Source of the DNA: Psychrobacillus lasiicapitis
GTDB taxonomy: Bacteria > Bacillota > Bacilli > Bacillales_A > Planococcaceae
DNA length: 64,000 bases
Reading direction: 5' to 3'
NCBI RefSeq assembly: GCF_006861795.1
Contig: NZ_VDGH01000002.1
Location: 186,001 to 250,000, forward strand
This document shows, one piece after another, positions 46,681 through 55,843 of the stretch (positions are counted from its first letter, which is position 1; each line of letters opens with the position of its first letter). Position numbers and translations under genes: made by a program. The notes beneath the pieces are model-generated. The model saw nothing but the letters and a program-made list of their open reading frames with translations. It searched no databases and was not told the origin of the DNA.

Positions 46681-47763
46681 ATGATGAAAGGGCTTAAAAA
46701 ATGGCGTCTTTTTTCACTGTTAGCAGCTCTAACGATTTTCTTATCGGGTTGTGGCGAGGAATATCTATCGACACTTACACCTGCAGGACAAGTCGGAAGA
46801 GATCAATTTAATTTACTACTTTTAGCATCTGCTATCATGACATTTGTTGTTATCGTAGTAGTAATTATCTATGTACTTGCGCTAGTGAAATTCCGACGCA
46901 AAAAAGTTGGAGAAAATGTTATTCCTAAACAAGTAGAAGGAAGTCATACATTAGAGGTTATTTGGACAGTTATTCCAATTCTTCTATTGATCATACTTGC
47001 TGTTCCAACTGTAATTTATACTTATAAGCACGCGGATGTAGCGGCTATGGATCACGTAGATGCAGACGGGAACAAAACAGCTGTTACAGTCAATGTAACT
47101 GCAAAGCTATATTGGTGGGAGTTTGAATACCCAGATTTAGGCGTTGTAACTGCACAAGAACTTGTAGTTCCTACAGGGGAAAAAGTTTACTTTAACTTAA
47201 AAGCAGCTGATGTAAAACACTCATTCTGGATTCCAGCAGCTGGTGGTAAAATGGATACAAACGTAGAGAATGTAAACCAATTCTACTTAGAATTCGATAA
47301 AGAATCTGCTGATTTAAAAGACGGCGTATTTTATGGTAAATGTGCTGAGCTTTGTGGTCCATCACATGCTTTAATGGATTTCAAAGTAAAAACATTGAGT
47401 CGTGACGACTTTAATGCATGGGTAGAGTCAGCGAAAACAACAGAAGCTGTTGCAGACGGTGAGCTTGCTACTCAAGGAGAAGAAATCTTTAATACAAGCT
47501 GTATTGCATGTCATGCGACTTCTGCTGAAGGAACTGCTGGCGGTGTTGGCCCTAACTTAGCAACATTTGGAGATCGTAACCGTGTTGCTGGATTTATGGA
47601 CCATACAGAAGAAGATCTTAAAAACTGGATTTCTGATCCACAGAAATACAAACCAGGTAACTTAATGCCTCAGCCAAAACAACTTAACGATGGCAAAGAA
47701 TTTAGTGAAGAGCAATTAGATGCTCTTGCAGAATATTTAATGGGACTGTCTATTGAAAAATAA
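46681..47763 (+). CDS. ctaC: Cytochrome caa3 oxidase subunit II with fused cytochrome c
   Basis: A 360-residue lipoprotein: lipobox LSGC with Cys24, two membrane helices (about 45-70 and 90-110), a cupredoxin domain with the CuA site (HSFWIPAAGG, then GKCAELCGPSHALMDF), and a C-terminal cytochrome c domain with the haem motif CIACH and Met ligand in NLMPQPK. The fused cytochrome marks a caa3 rather than a quinol oxidase. The start is ATG 46681 (MMKGLKKW), with AGAGGGG about 12 bases upstream; upstream ATGs lack a site. Confidence 0.94.
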   Translation: MMKGLKKWRLFSLLAALTIFLSGCGEEYLSTLTPAGQVGRDQFNLLLLASAIMTFVVIVVVIIYVLALVKFRRKKVGENVIPKQVEGSHTLEVIWTVIPILLLIILAVPTVIYTYKHADVAAMDHVDADGNKTAVTVNVTAKLYWWEFEYPDLGVVTAQELVVPTGEKVYFNLKAADVKHSFWIPAAGGKMDTNVENVNQFYLEFDKESADLKDGVFYGKCAELCGPSHALMDFKVKTLSRDDFNAWVESAKTTEAVADGELATQGEEIFNTSCIACHATSAEGTAGGVGPNLATFGDRNRVAGFMDHTEEDLKNWISDPQKYKPGNLMPQPKQLNDGKEFSEEQLDALAEYLMGLSIEK

Positions 47764-47796
47764 TTTCAGTAGATAATTATGAGGGAGGTTAAAGTT

Positions 47797-49659
47797 GTGA
47801 GTTCAATCGCACAGAAAAAGGGCTTTGGCGCAACTTTATGGGACTACTTAACAACAGTTGACCATAAAAAGATAGCGGTCATGTACCTCATTGCTGGTGG
47901 ATTATTTTTCGTAATCGGCGGTATTGAGGCAATGCTAATTCGTATTCAATTAGCGAAGCCAGATAACGATTTTGTTAGTGCTGGTCTGTTTAATGAAATT
48001 ATTACAATGCACGGAACAACGATGATTTTCCTTGCGGCCATGCCAATACTATTTGGTTTTATGAACGCTGTTATGCCACTTCAAATTGGGGCACGTGACG
48101 TTGCGTTTCCATTCCTAAATTCACTTGGTTTTTGGTTATTCTTATTTGGTGGTCTATTCCTAAACCTTTCTTGGTTTATGGGCGGTGCGCCTGACGCAGG
48201 ATGGACTTCTTATGCTTCATTATCTTTAGCTTCACCAGGTCATGGTATTGACTTTTATGCAATAGGACTACAGATAGCTGGTGCTGGTACTTACATAGGT
48301 GGTATTAACTTCCTTGTAACGATTATTAATATGCGTGCACCAGGTATGACATATATGCGTATGCCATTATTCACATGGACTACATTTGTTGCAAGTGCGT
48401 TAATTCTTTTTGCTTTCCCACCACTTACAATTGGATTATTCTTCTTAATCCTTGACCGTATGTTTGGAGGTAACTTCTTTGATCATACAATGGGTGGTAA
48501 TACAATTATCTGGGAGCATTTATTCTGGATATTTGGACATCCTGAAGTATATATCTTAATATTACCGGCTTTCGGTATTTTCTCAGAAATTTTCACTATT
48601 TTCTCTCGTAAACGTCTATTTGGATACTCATCTATGGTATTTGCGACCGTATTAATCGGTTTCTTAGGATTCATGGTTTGGGCTCACCATATGTTTACAG
48701 TTGGTTTAGGACCTACAGCAAACGCTATTTTCGCTGTTGCTACAATGGCAATCGCTGTACCTACTGGTATGAAAATCTTTAACTGGTTGCTTACGATGTG
48801 GGGAGGAAGTATTAAAGTTACGACTCCAATGCTTTATGCTTTAGGATTTATTCCTTCATTCGTAGCAGGTGGGGTAACAGGTGTAATGCAAGGGGCTGCT
48901 CCTCTTGATTATCAATTACATGATTCTTACTTTATCGTTGCCCATTTCCACTATGTAATCGTAGGTGGGGTTGTGCTTGCAATTTTAGCAGCAGTACATC
49001 TATATTGGCCTTTAATGTTTAACCAAATGTTAAGCGAAAGATTAGGTAAATGGACTTTCTGGTTCTTCTTTATCGGTTTCCATTTAACATTCTTTATTCA
49101 GCATTTCTTAGGACTAATGGGGATGCCTCGTCGAGTATTTACGTTTAGAGCAGACCAAGGTTGGGATTTATTCAACTTAATCAGCTCGGTCGGTGCAGCA
49201 TTCATGGCAATTGGTGTTATAATTCTTGTATATAATATCATTGTTACGGCTGTTAGAAACGTACCAGTTGGCAATGACCCTTGGGAAGATGGACGTACGT
49301 TAGAGTGGGCTATTCCACAACCAGTTCCATTCTATAACTTTAGACAAACTCCACTTGTTCGTGGACTTGATCCATTCTGGATTGAAAAACAAGAAGGAAA
49401 TAAAGAAGGTATGACATATGCAGAGCCTCTCTCTGATATCCATATGCCAAACAACTCATTTATTCCTTTCGTAATGACAGTTGGTTTATTTATCGCTGGT
49501 TTTGGAGCTCTTTATCACGGTGAAAAAGATTGGGCTCTTCCTGTATTAATACTTGGATTCGCTATTACTTTTAGTTCAATGGCTGTTCGTTCATTAAAAG
49601 ATGATCATGGTTTTCATATTCACAAAGAAGATTTGATGAATGAAAAAGGGGGTAAATAA
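47797..49659 (+). CDS. ctaD: Cytochrome caa3 oxidase subunit I
   Basis: A 620-residue haem-copper oxidase core. TTVDHKKIAVMY near the start; haem ligand in MHGTTMIFL; the CuB/Tyr cross-link region is GHPEVYILILPAFG, followed by HHMF and, further on, HYVIVGG. The K- and D-channel type residues place it in the A family. GTG 47797 is the start, seven bases after GGGAGGTT; the frame from 47779 is not preceded by a site. Confidence 0.96.
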   Translation: MSSIAQKKGFGATLWDYLTTVDHKKIAVMYLIAGGLFFVIGGIEAMLIRIQLAKPDNDFVSAGLFNEIITMHGTTMIFLAAMPILFGFMNAVMPLQIGARDVAFPFLNSLGFWLFLFGGLFLNLSWFMGGAPDAGWTSYASLSLASPGHGIDFYAIGLQIAGAGTYIGGINFLVTIINMRAPGMTYMRMPLFTWTTFVASALILFAFPPLTIGLFFLILDRMFGGNFFDHTMGGNTIIWEHLFWIFGHPEVYILILPAFGIFSEIFTIFSRKRLFGYSSMVFATVLIGFLGFMVWAHHMFTVGLGPTANAIFAVATMAIAVPTGMKIFNWLLTMWGGSIKVTTPMLYALGFIPSFVAGGVTGVMQGAAPLDYQLHDSYFIVAHFHYVIVGGVVLAILAAVHLYWPLMFNQMLSERLGKWTFWFFFIGFHLTFFIQHFLGLMGMPRRVFTFRADQGWDLFNLISSVGAAFMAIGVIILVYNIIVTAVRNVPVGNDPWEDGRTLEWAIPQPVPFYNFRQTPLVRGLDPFWIEKQEGNKEGMTYAEPLSDIHMPNNSFIPFVMTVGLFIAGFGALYHGEKDWALPVLILGFAITFSSMAVRSLKDDHGFHIHKEDLMNEKGGK

Positions 49660-49661
49660 TA

Positions 49662-50288
49662 ATGGACTTAAATAAAAAGTACACCCCACAAACTTGGCCA
49701 GATCACCCAGAACAAGTTACAATGGAAGGTAAGAACAAGTTTTTAGGTTTCTGGCTGTTTCTAGGTGGAGAAACTGTACTGTTTGCGAGTTTATTTGCTA
49801 CTTATTTAGCGCTTAAAAATAAAGGACCAAGTGGTATGGAGTTTTCTACTCAGTCATTATTCGAATTACCACTAGTATTCGTTATGACGATGATACTTCT
49901 TACTTCTTCATTAACAAGTGTTTATGCAATGTATCATATGAAAAACCATAACTTTAAAGGTATGCAGCTTTGGTTGGGAATTACGGTTGTTCTTGGGCTA
50001 GCGTTTTTAGCTTTAGAGATTTATGAGTTTAATCACTATGTACATTTAGGTTTTAATTATAGTCAAAGTGCATTTTCATCTGCTTTCTTTACGTTAGTTG
50101 GAACGCACGGTTTGCACGTTGTGGTTGGTTTAGTATGGATTACGCTATTAATCGTACGTAATGCGAAGCGTGGATTTAGCTTGTATAATGCACCAAAATA
50201 CTATACTGCTTCTCTATACTGGCACTTCATCGACGTTGTGTGGGTATTCATCTTTACAGTAGTATACTTGATGGGAGTTGTTGGTTAA
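49662..50288 (+). CDS. ctaE: Cytochrome caa3 oxidase subunit III
   Basis: A 208-residue, five-helix subunit III. The pattern FWLFLGGETVLFASLFATYLAL opens the first helix (given here only as motif: GGETVLFASLF), and GTHGLHVVVGLVW and YWHFIDVVWVFIF are the family's other blocks. It begins three bases after the ctaD stop with GGGGG before the ATG. Confidence 0.95.
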   Translation: MDLNKKYTPQTWPDHPEQVTMEGKNKFLGFWLFLGGETVLFASLFATYLALKNKGPSGMEFSTQSLFELPLVFVMTMILLTSSLTSVYAMYHMKNHNFKGMQLWLGITVVLGLAFLALEIYEFNHYVHLGFNYSQSAFSSAFFTLVGTHGLHVVVGLVWITLLIVRNAKRGFSLYNAPKYYTASLYWHFIDVVWVFIFTVVYLMGVVG

Positions 50289-50289
50289 T

Positions 50290-50625
50290 ATGTCTCACGA
50301 CGCTCAAGTTTATGTTAAGTCGGATGCTGAGTTTAATTATATTAAGCAAAAGAGAAGACAAGATATGCGCAACCAAATCACAACTTTTGCAATTATGATT
50401 TTCTTTACGCTAATTGCATTCACTACTGTTGCAGCTGGTTTCTCTAAATACTTAATAGCACCTGTAATTTTGTTACTTGCAGCTGTTCAAGTAGCATTAC
50501 AACTTTTTTACTTCATGCATATGAGTGAAAAAAATCATAATGTACCAATGTATTTCTTATTTGTTGGAGCATTCTTCGGATTTATCTTCATCCTGACGTT
50601 CTTAACGATCATCTGGTGGGGTTAA
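50290..50625 (+). CDS. ctaF: Cytochrome caa3 oxidase subunit IV
   Basis: A 111-residue, three-helix subunit (COX4_pro family) with QVALQLFYFMHMSEK in the second helix region. ATG 50290 lies one base after the ctaE stop, with GGGAG inside the ctaE end; the frame to 50278 would overlap without its own site. Confidence 0.92.
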   Translation: MSHDAQVYVKSDAEFNYIKQKRRQDMRNQITTFAIMIFFTLIAFTTVAAGFSKYLIAPVILLLAAVQVALQLFYFMHMSEKNHNVPMYFLFVGAFFGFIFILTFLTIIWWG

Positions 50626-50632
50626 TTCAAAC

Positions 50633-50677
50633 AAAAAAGTCGAGACTAAGAATAATCTTAGTCTCGACTTTTTTTCT
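50633..50677 (+). terminator. Terminator after ctaF
   Basis: AAAAAGTCGAGACTAAGA pairs with its complement around a short loop; TTTTTTT follows. It separates ctaCDEF from ctaG. Confidence 0.94.
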
Positions 50678-50719
50678 GTTTAGGTGAATGGTTTCAATTA
50701 GATATAAGATATAACTGTT

Positions 50720-51232
50720 TAGGGAAACTGCGCGGTAGAATGTTTTATTAAGTGACCGCTAGAATTTTCGCTGCAGGTGGACGCTTTCCGCGGGGCGGGC
50801 GGTGAGCCTCCTCGTCGCTAACGCTCCTTCGGGGTCTCACCTGTCCCGCTTAATCCCGTCGGAGTCGCCACCTTCCGCTAAAAACAATGGGAATTTCTTT
50901 CTAATAAAGTATCTGCATTTAGCAGGAAAAAGTTCGAATTACTCAACCAGAACATCTCTTAAGCATTATCGCTTTTAAAAGTAATTTTGATTGAAAGTGG
51001 TAAAGCTGAGTAGTTAGCTAATATGGTGGATTGTAGCGAAAGGGCGGCGACTCCAGCCGGAATAGCTTGAGCTGAAGACCCTGGACTAAGGGTAGCGAAA
51101 TTTACTTTTGCGACGAGCTTGCGCAGGAGCAAGGGAAGCGTCGAAGCCAAGCCGGCGGAAAGCGTCCGCCCTGTAGCGGAAATCCAAGCGTCCACTTCAT
51201 TCAACTCACTACCGCACAGTTTCCCTATAATG
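50720..51232. repeat. Composite inverted-repeat element C (both ends present)
   Basis: Left half 50720-50885 begins TTAGGGAAACTGCGCGGTA and contains GGTGGACGCTTTCCGCGGGG and GGAGTCGCCACC. Right half 51027-51232 is inverted (GATTGTAGCGAAAGGGCGGCG, then GCGGAAAGCGTCCGCCC) and ends TACCGCACAGTTTCCCTA. It is the best-preserved full element, with terminal inverted repeats of about 16 bases. The right half carries an extra segment of about 50 bases (51082-51140). It sits between ctaF and ctaG. Confidence 0.78.
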
Positions 51233-51385
51233 TGAAGTATTTCACTTCACCGCTAAATCCCTATATTGTAGGAGGAACATCCTTTAAAACAAGAGTTTTT
51301 CATTTGTCATAGTTCGTTCATTGAAGTTATTGTAGTTGCGCTCTATAATGGAATTAGTAGTAAAAATAAAGGAGAGAGGTTACCT

Positions 51386-52309
51386 ATGCCTTTAAGTATA
51401 TTTGGTTTTCAGGCTAATTGGAGTCCAATATTAATCGGATTATTAGTGTTTATAACTATTTTATATTTTTTAATAACAGTCAAATGGCGAAAAGACTTTA
51501 AAGTTTCAGAACCTTTAACAAAAAAAGAAATTGCATATTTTTTAACAAGTATAGTCCTTGTTTATATAGTTAAAGGATCACCGGTAGATTTAATGGCTCA
51601 TATCATGTTCTCCTATCACATGGTACAAATGGCTTTGTTACTATTGTTAATCCCGCCGTTATTATTAAAAGGGATTCCGTGGTGGGTATGGAAAGCTGTC
51701 ATTGAATTACCTGCTGTACGAAAGGTATTTCCTGTTTTAACTAAACCATTATTTTCGTTAATTGTATTTTCAGGTTTGTTTTCGCTTTATCATATTCCAT
51801 TGATTCTTGATTATATTAAAATGGACGAGGTATTGCATGGTACATATACGTTTATTTTATTTATTTCTGCTATTTTCATGTGGTGGTCTATTGTGGATGT
51901 TATTAAAGGCGAGAAGGGACTGCATGGTCTAAAGAAGATTGGTTTTATAGTAGGAAGTGCTATATTAATAACACCAGCTTGTGCTTTAATCATTTTCTCA
52001 GGAGCAGCAAATTATACTACGTATACCGATGGAGAGGCATGGCTTAAAGCGATGGAATTATGTGTACCTTCTAGTACACTATCTGGTTTATCACTTTCTG
52101 GTCCTGAGCTATTTTCTAATATGTCACCTGAAGCGGATCAACAACTTGGTGGTATTTTGATGAAAATTATTCAAGAAATTATTTATGCTGTAGTGTTAGC
52201 TTCGATTTTCTTTAAATGGTTTAAAAATGAACAAGAAACAGCTGATGAAATTACACAGAAAGCTTTAGATGATTTAAAGCTTAAAGCAACTTACGATAAC
52301 AAATTTTAA
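51386..52309 (+). CDS. ctaG: Cytochrome c oxidase assembly factor CtaG
   Basis: A 307-residue, seven-helix membrane protein of the caa3-type CtaG family (not the Cox11-type CtaG). AHIMFSYHMVQMALLLLL and GLFSLYHIPLILDY carry the conserved histidines; METLCVPSSTL-type residues near position 228 (LCVPSS) are also typical. It is needed for copper delivery to, or assembly of, caa3 oxidase in B. subtilis. GGAGAGAGG precedes ATG 51386. The DUF420 gene follows after 21 bases. Confidence 0.92.
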   Translation: MPLSIFGFQANWSPILIGLLVFITILYFLITVKWRKDFKVSEPLTKKEIAYFLTSIVLVYIVKGSPVDLMAHIMFSYHMVQMALLLLLIPPLLLKGIPWWVWKAVIELPAVRKVFPVLTKPLFSLIVFSGLFSLYHIPLILDYIKMDEVLHGTYTFILFISAIFMWWSIVDVIKGEKGLHGLKKIGFIVGSAILITPACALIIFSGAANYTTYTDGEAWLKAMELCVPSSTLSGLSLSGPELFSNMSPEADQQLGGILMKIIQEIIYAVVLASIFFKWFKNEQETADEITQKALDDLKLKATYDNKF

Positions 52310-52330
52310 TGTATTCAAGGAGAAATGACG

Positions 52331-52792
52331 ATGAGTTTACCTGTATTACCTACTATTAGTACCTTTTTCATCGTGTTAAGCGCAGTATTAGTTGCAATTG
52401 GATGGGTATTAGTATCGCAAAGAAAAATAGAGGCACATAAGAAAACAATGTTTGCTGCAGCCATTTCTGCTTTGATTTTTTTCATCATTTATGCGTCACG
52501 AACAATTTTTATCGGAAATACCGCATTTGGGGGACCCGATGATATAAAAATTTATTATACAATATTTTTAGTCTTCCATATTGTACTAGCGACTACTGGT
52601 GCTGTTTTTGGAATTGTTACGATTGTTTTAGGATTAAAGAATAATATTGCAAAGCATCGTAAAATTGGTCCTATTACCAGCATAATTTGGTTCTTTGTTG
52701 CAATTACCGGAGTTGCGGTGTATTTATTACTGTATGTATTTTATCACGGTGGAGAAACAACTTCTGTCATAAAAGCGATTATAGGCGGTTGA
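52331..52792 (+). CDS. DUF420 membrane protein, YozB/CtaM-like
   Basis: A 153-residue protein with four to five helices. It has the DUF420 features: QRKIEAHKKTM after the first helix, IYYTIFLVFHIVLA and KHRKIGPITSIIWFFVAITGV. Relatives include B. subtilis YozB and S. aureus CtaM, the latter required for maturation of an aa3-type oxidase. Its position next to ctaG supports a role in oxidase assembly. ATG 52331 is eight bases after AAGGAG; ATG 52325 would be too close. Confidence 0.85.
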   Translation: MSLPVLPTISTFFIVLSAVLVAIGWVLVSQRKIEAHKKTMFAAAISALIFFIIYASRTIFIGNTAFGGPDDIKIYYTIFLVFHIVLATTGAVFGIVTIVLGLKNNIAKHRKIGPITSIIWFFVAITGVAVYLLLYVFYHGGETTSVIKAIIGG

Positions 52793-52796
52793 ACAT

Positions 52797-52842
52797 AAAA
52801 AGTAGCATGTGGGGAATAAGCTTCCGCATGCTACTTTTTTTG
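52797..52842 (+). terminator. Terminator after the DUF420 gene
   Basis: AAAAAGTAGCATG pairs with CATGCTACTTTTT, loop of about 17 bases with some inner pairing. Confidence 0.88.
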
Positions 52843-52860
52843 TATATCCTATAAGAGTTA

Positions 52861-53922
52861 TTATAGTTTAAAGTTAAGCTTTATCATTCCGGCTTCTCTA
52901 GCAGTTATAAAAAGAATGACGATGAGCGGTCCGATGATAAATCCGAGAAATCCAAATAGTTTTGCGCCGATGAACATAGCTATTAATATTGCAAGTGGAG
53001 ATATTCCCATTTGGGAACCCATTAATTTTGGTTCGACGGCTCTTCGGATTATTAAAAGTATTATCGCTAAAATCGTAAGTTTAGTACCTAACACAATATC
53101 TCCTGTAAGATATTCGTAAATAGCCCATGGTGCTAAAATAGCGATTGAACCTAAAATAGGAATAATATCGACGATCCATATAATTAGTGCCATAATAATC
53201 GCATACTTTGGAGAAATGACAAATAATAACCCAATTAGCGAAGCACCTAAAATAATAAAGCTCGCTAAAATTTGTGCTTTCATAAATCCAATTGTTACTT
53301 TTTTTACACTTGTGCTCATCACACGAACTTTTTCAGCAGTGTCATCCGATAAATAACGAAAGAATTTAGTTCGTAACCTTTCTAGATCCAGCATGAATAA
53401 GAAAAGAGCAATAATGAATACGATAAAGCTGATTAAAAAGTTTGGTACATTCGTTAGAAGAGCAGTTATATTCGAGTAGCTTAGCAAATCAAGTAAAGCG
53501 TCTTTCATGCTCATAAGAGTAGAATCGAATTTATCTTGGATGGATTCAACTACTTCTTTTGGTAAGCCTTCCGTGTATTGAAACAGATTATTCTGCACGT
53601 TGATCCATATGCCAGTTAAACTATTTAAATGAAAAGGGATTACCTTAGATGTATAAATGAGCTGACTTATTAGCTTTGTAATGACAAAATATATAAAAGC
53701 TGAAATGATAATGATAAAGAAAAAGAAGTTAGTCATAACTGCTAGTTTTCGATTCCATTTAAATGTTCGTTGTGTCAACTTTACAAGAGGTTCGATAATG
53801 ATTGCAGTAATCAAGGCTAAGATGATCGGAAGCGATACTGGTATGATGAAGATAGCAATTAATATAAGGAAGAGACATGTAATTATATATTTCACATACT
53901 CTTTTTTAAAGAGTTTCAACAA
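52861..53922 (-). CDS. AI-2E/PerM-family membrane permease
   Basis: A 353-residue protein with about eight helices in the PerM order: two N-terminal helices, a third, an extracytoplasmic helical loop (about 95-150), then five helices. The conserved stretch IWIVDIIPILGSIAILAPWAIYE (quoted in parts: DIIPILGS) and PKLMGSQMGISPL are typical. The family includes AI-2 exporters, Na+/H+ antiporters and sporulation proteins such as YtvI; substrate unknown. TTG 53922 is 11 bases after AAAGGAG. Confidence 0.8.
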   Translation of the reverse strand: MLKLFKKEYVKYIITCLFLILIAIFIIPVSLPIILALITAIIIEPLVKLTQRTFKWNRKLAVMTNFFFFIIIISAFIYFVITKLISQLIYTSKVIPFHLNSLTGIWINVQNNLFQYTEGLPKEVVESIQDKFDSTLMSMKDALLDLLSYSNITALLTNVPNFLISFIVFIIALFLFMLDLERLRTKFFRYLSDDTAEKVRVMSTSVKKVTIGFMKAQILASFIILGASLIGLLFVISPKYAIIMALIIWIVDIIPILGSIAILAPWAIYEYLTGDIVLGTKLTILAIILLIIRRAVEPKLMGSQMGISPLAILIAMFIGAKLFGFLGFIIGPLIVILFITAREAGMIKLNFKL

Positions 53923-53987
53923 GATTGGTTATACTCCTTTCTTCAGCTTTTTCCCTAGTATAGACAACATATCTATATTTGAACAGA

Positions 53988-54022
53988 TAAAAACGCCAGA
54001 GAAACTATTCTCTAGCGTTTTA
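53988..54022 (-). terminator. Terminator after ylbA
   Basis: AAAACGC-AGAGAA pairs with TTCTCT-GCGTTTT; the T-run is on the minus-strand side. Confidence 0.8.
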
Positions 54023-54033
54023 TGCAGCCCTGA

Positions 54034-54399
54034 TTATGCTTGTAGTTCAAATGAACTTAAGTCTTTTTTTAGAGCAGCTAATACTTGTTCACATGATTTT
54101 ACTAAATGATTTGGGAAAACTTCATTTTCGCCATATTCTACACCATGTGGATAGTAATGTTTGCCGACTACTGGTTTTAACAATGTGATGTTTGCATCAT
54201 GAGCGCCTACATCCCCGTCTTTTGTAAAACCAAATACTCGAAGGTAAAAAGTTCCTTCTTTTATTTCATACTTTTTGTCATAAGTTACACGTTCATAATC
54301 CCACTGACCAGCGCGGATTAATCCGTTCTTTTTCATAAGATCATCTAATAAATTAAGATCAATGACAGTGTTTTCTATACCAGTGTTTTCGAAATACAT
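54034..54399 (-). CDS. ylbA: YugN-like family protein YlbA
   Basis: A 121-residue protein of the YugN-like family with WDYERVTYDKKYEIKEGTFYLR and HYYPHGVEYGE. Its place at the start of the ylb region matches B. subtilis ylbA. ATG 54399 is seven bases after AAGGAGGA; the frame to 54417 overlaps that site. Function unknown. Confidence 0.85.
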   Translation of the reverse strand: MYFENTGIENTVIDLNLLDDLMKKNGLIRAGQWDYERVTYDKKYEIKEGTFYLRVFGFTKDGDVGAHDANITLLKPVVGKHYYPHGVEYGENEVFPNHLVKSCEQVLAALKKDLSSFELQA

Positions 54400-54550
54400 T
54401 GAATAGTCCTCCTTCACGTTCGATTACCAAAGAATACGTTCTCATTAATATTAATTCAAATTTGAAAATGTTGCAATGGCAACATTGTGTCTTTCCATGT
54501 ATGCTTGATATACTAGTGATAATGAAGTAATTGTTAAGGAGAAAAATGAG

Positions 54551-55642
54551 ATGAAAAATCTATTCCGCATATTAGTGGCTATTACTATTGTACTGGTAAT
54601 TTTTATATATTTTGATAATCCTGTGCAGGAAAATGAGCTTATAAGAGGTTCTAACAATTCTGGGCAGTTAATACCACAGCAATTACCAGAGGTTACTGAG
54701 CCTGCAAACATTTTTGATAGACCAAAGGAAGGAGTATCATCATTAATAGGTGAGTCTTCCCAAAAGCTAATTGAATTGTTTGGCAAGCCTACGAGAGTTG
54801 AACCGTCGGGTTTTGATTATGATTGGTGGGTGTATAATGATTCCTTTTCTACGTATAGATTGTTTGGCATAACAGATGATCAGATAACCCAGTCATTTGC
54901 AATCGGTAGCGATATAGATGTTACTCCATATAAAATAGGACAGTCGCTAACAGATATTTATCGATTTACGCTTGTACAATCAGAAGTCACTATGTCAATA
55001 GATTCGAATACGTATACTTTTTCCTTAACAGAAGAAGATATTAATACGCGTATTTTAGTACCATTTGATAATTTGTTTGCCATATTGTATATAGATATGG
55101 AAGATCAACAGCTAGAGGCAGTTCGGTTTACAGATGCAAACACGCTGTTAAAACTGAGACCGTACGATATTTTATATAACGGCACGATGATAGATGTGGA
55201 AACCCCAGCTTCTTCTTTGCAAGCCGCTATAGATAGGGCGAATGAGCGACAGGTTGTCGAAATGACGAATGTTATTCGTCACAGGCATGGTTTACAAGTG
55301 CTAGAGTCTGATTATGCTTTGCAACAAATTGCAAGGGAACATAGTGAAGAAATGGCAAAAAATAATATAGTTATTAATGATACATTTGAAATTCCTAAAT
55401 TTAGCGATAAGTTAAAGGAATCATCTATTGAGTTTGCACGGGCAGCGGGGAACACAGCCGCTTTTTACTTTGATGCAGGTGAAGCCGTTAATGGTTGGTT
55501 AAATTCGAGAGATCATCGAGCCTCTATACTAGGCGAATGGTATACACATACTGGAGTAGGAGTATATAGTAATTACTATACACAAAATTTAATCGAACAA
55601 CATAAAGTAAAAACACGAAAAAATAGTATAAATATTGATTAA
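54551..55642 (+). CDS. ylbC: CAP-domain protein YlbC
   Basis: A 363-residue protein with one N-terminal hydrophobic anchor (about residues 5-22), a CAP-associated beta-rich domain (about 60-215) and a C-terminal CAP/SCP domain: NVIRHRHGLQVLESDYALQQIAREHSEEM (motifs NVIRHRHGL and AREHSEEM), and GWLNSRDHRASILGEWYTHTGVGV. The CAP histidine/glutamate set is largely kept. It is probably exposed at the outer face; its role is unknown. AAGGAG precedes ATG 54551. Same place as in B. subtilis. Confidence 0.88.
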   Translation: MKNLFRILVAITIVLVIFIYFDNPVQENELIRGSNNSGQLIPQQLPEVTEPANIFDRPKEGVSSLIGESSQKLIELFGKPTRVEPSGFDYDWWVYNDSFSTYRLFGITDDQITQSFAIGSDIDVTPYKIGQSLTDIYRFTLVQSEVTMSIDSNTYTFSLTEEDINTRILVPFDNLFAILYIDMEDQQLEAVRFTDANTLLKLRPYDILYNGTMIDVETPASSLQAAIDRANERQVVEMTNVIRHRHGLQVLESDYALQQIAREHSEEMAKNNIVINDTFEIPKFSDKLKESSIEFARAAGNTAAFYFDAGEAVNGWLNSRDHRASILGEWYTHTGVGVYSNYYTQNLIEQHKVKTRKNSINID

Positions 55643-55714
55643 CCTACAGTATTCCTGAACTATTCGGATAAGCACTTGGGAATTAGATGGAATGAAGGAT
55701 GTTTTGAGCATGCA

Positions 55715-55750
55715 AAAAGGATACGACACAGTCGCATCCCTTCTCCTTTT
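55715..55750. terminator. Probable terminator between ylbC and the aspartokinase-like gene
   Basis: GGAT-CGAC pairs with GTCG-ATCC with one internal mismatch, followed by a pyrimidine-rich run. Confidence 0.55.
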
Positions 55751-55843
55751 CCATCTAAATTGCCTATATGCCAAAGTACTTGGTTGTGATTATGTCATCC
55801 AAAGCGAATTTTGGCTATTAATTGATACCAGATCTAAAAATAT

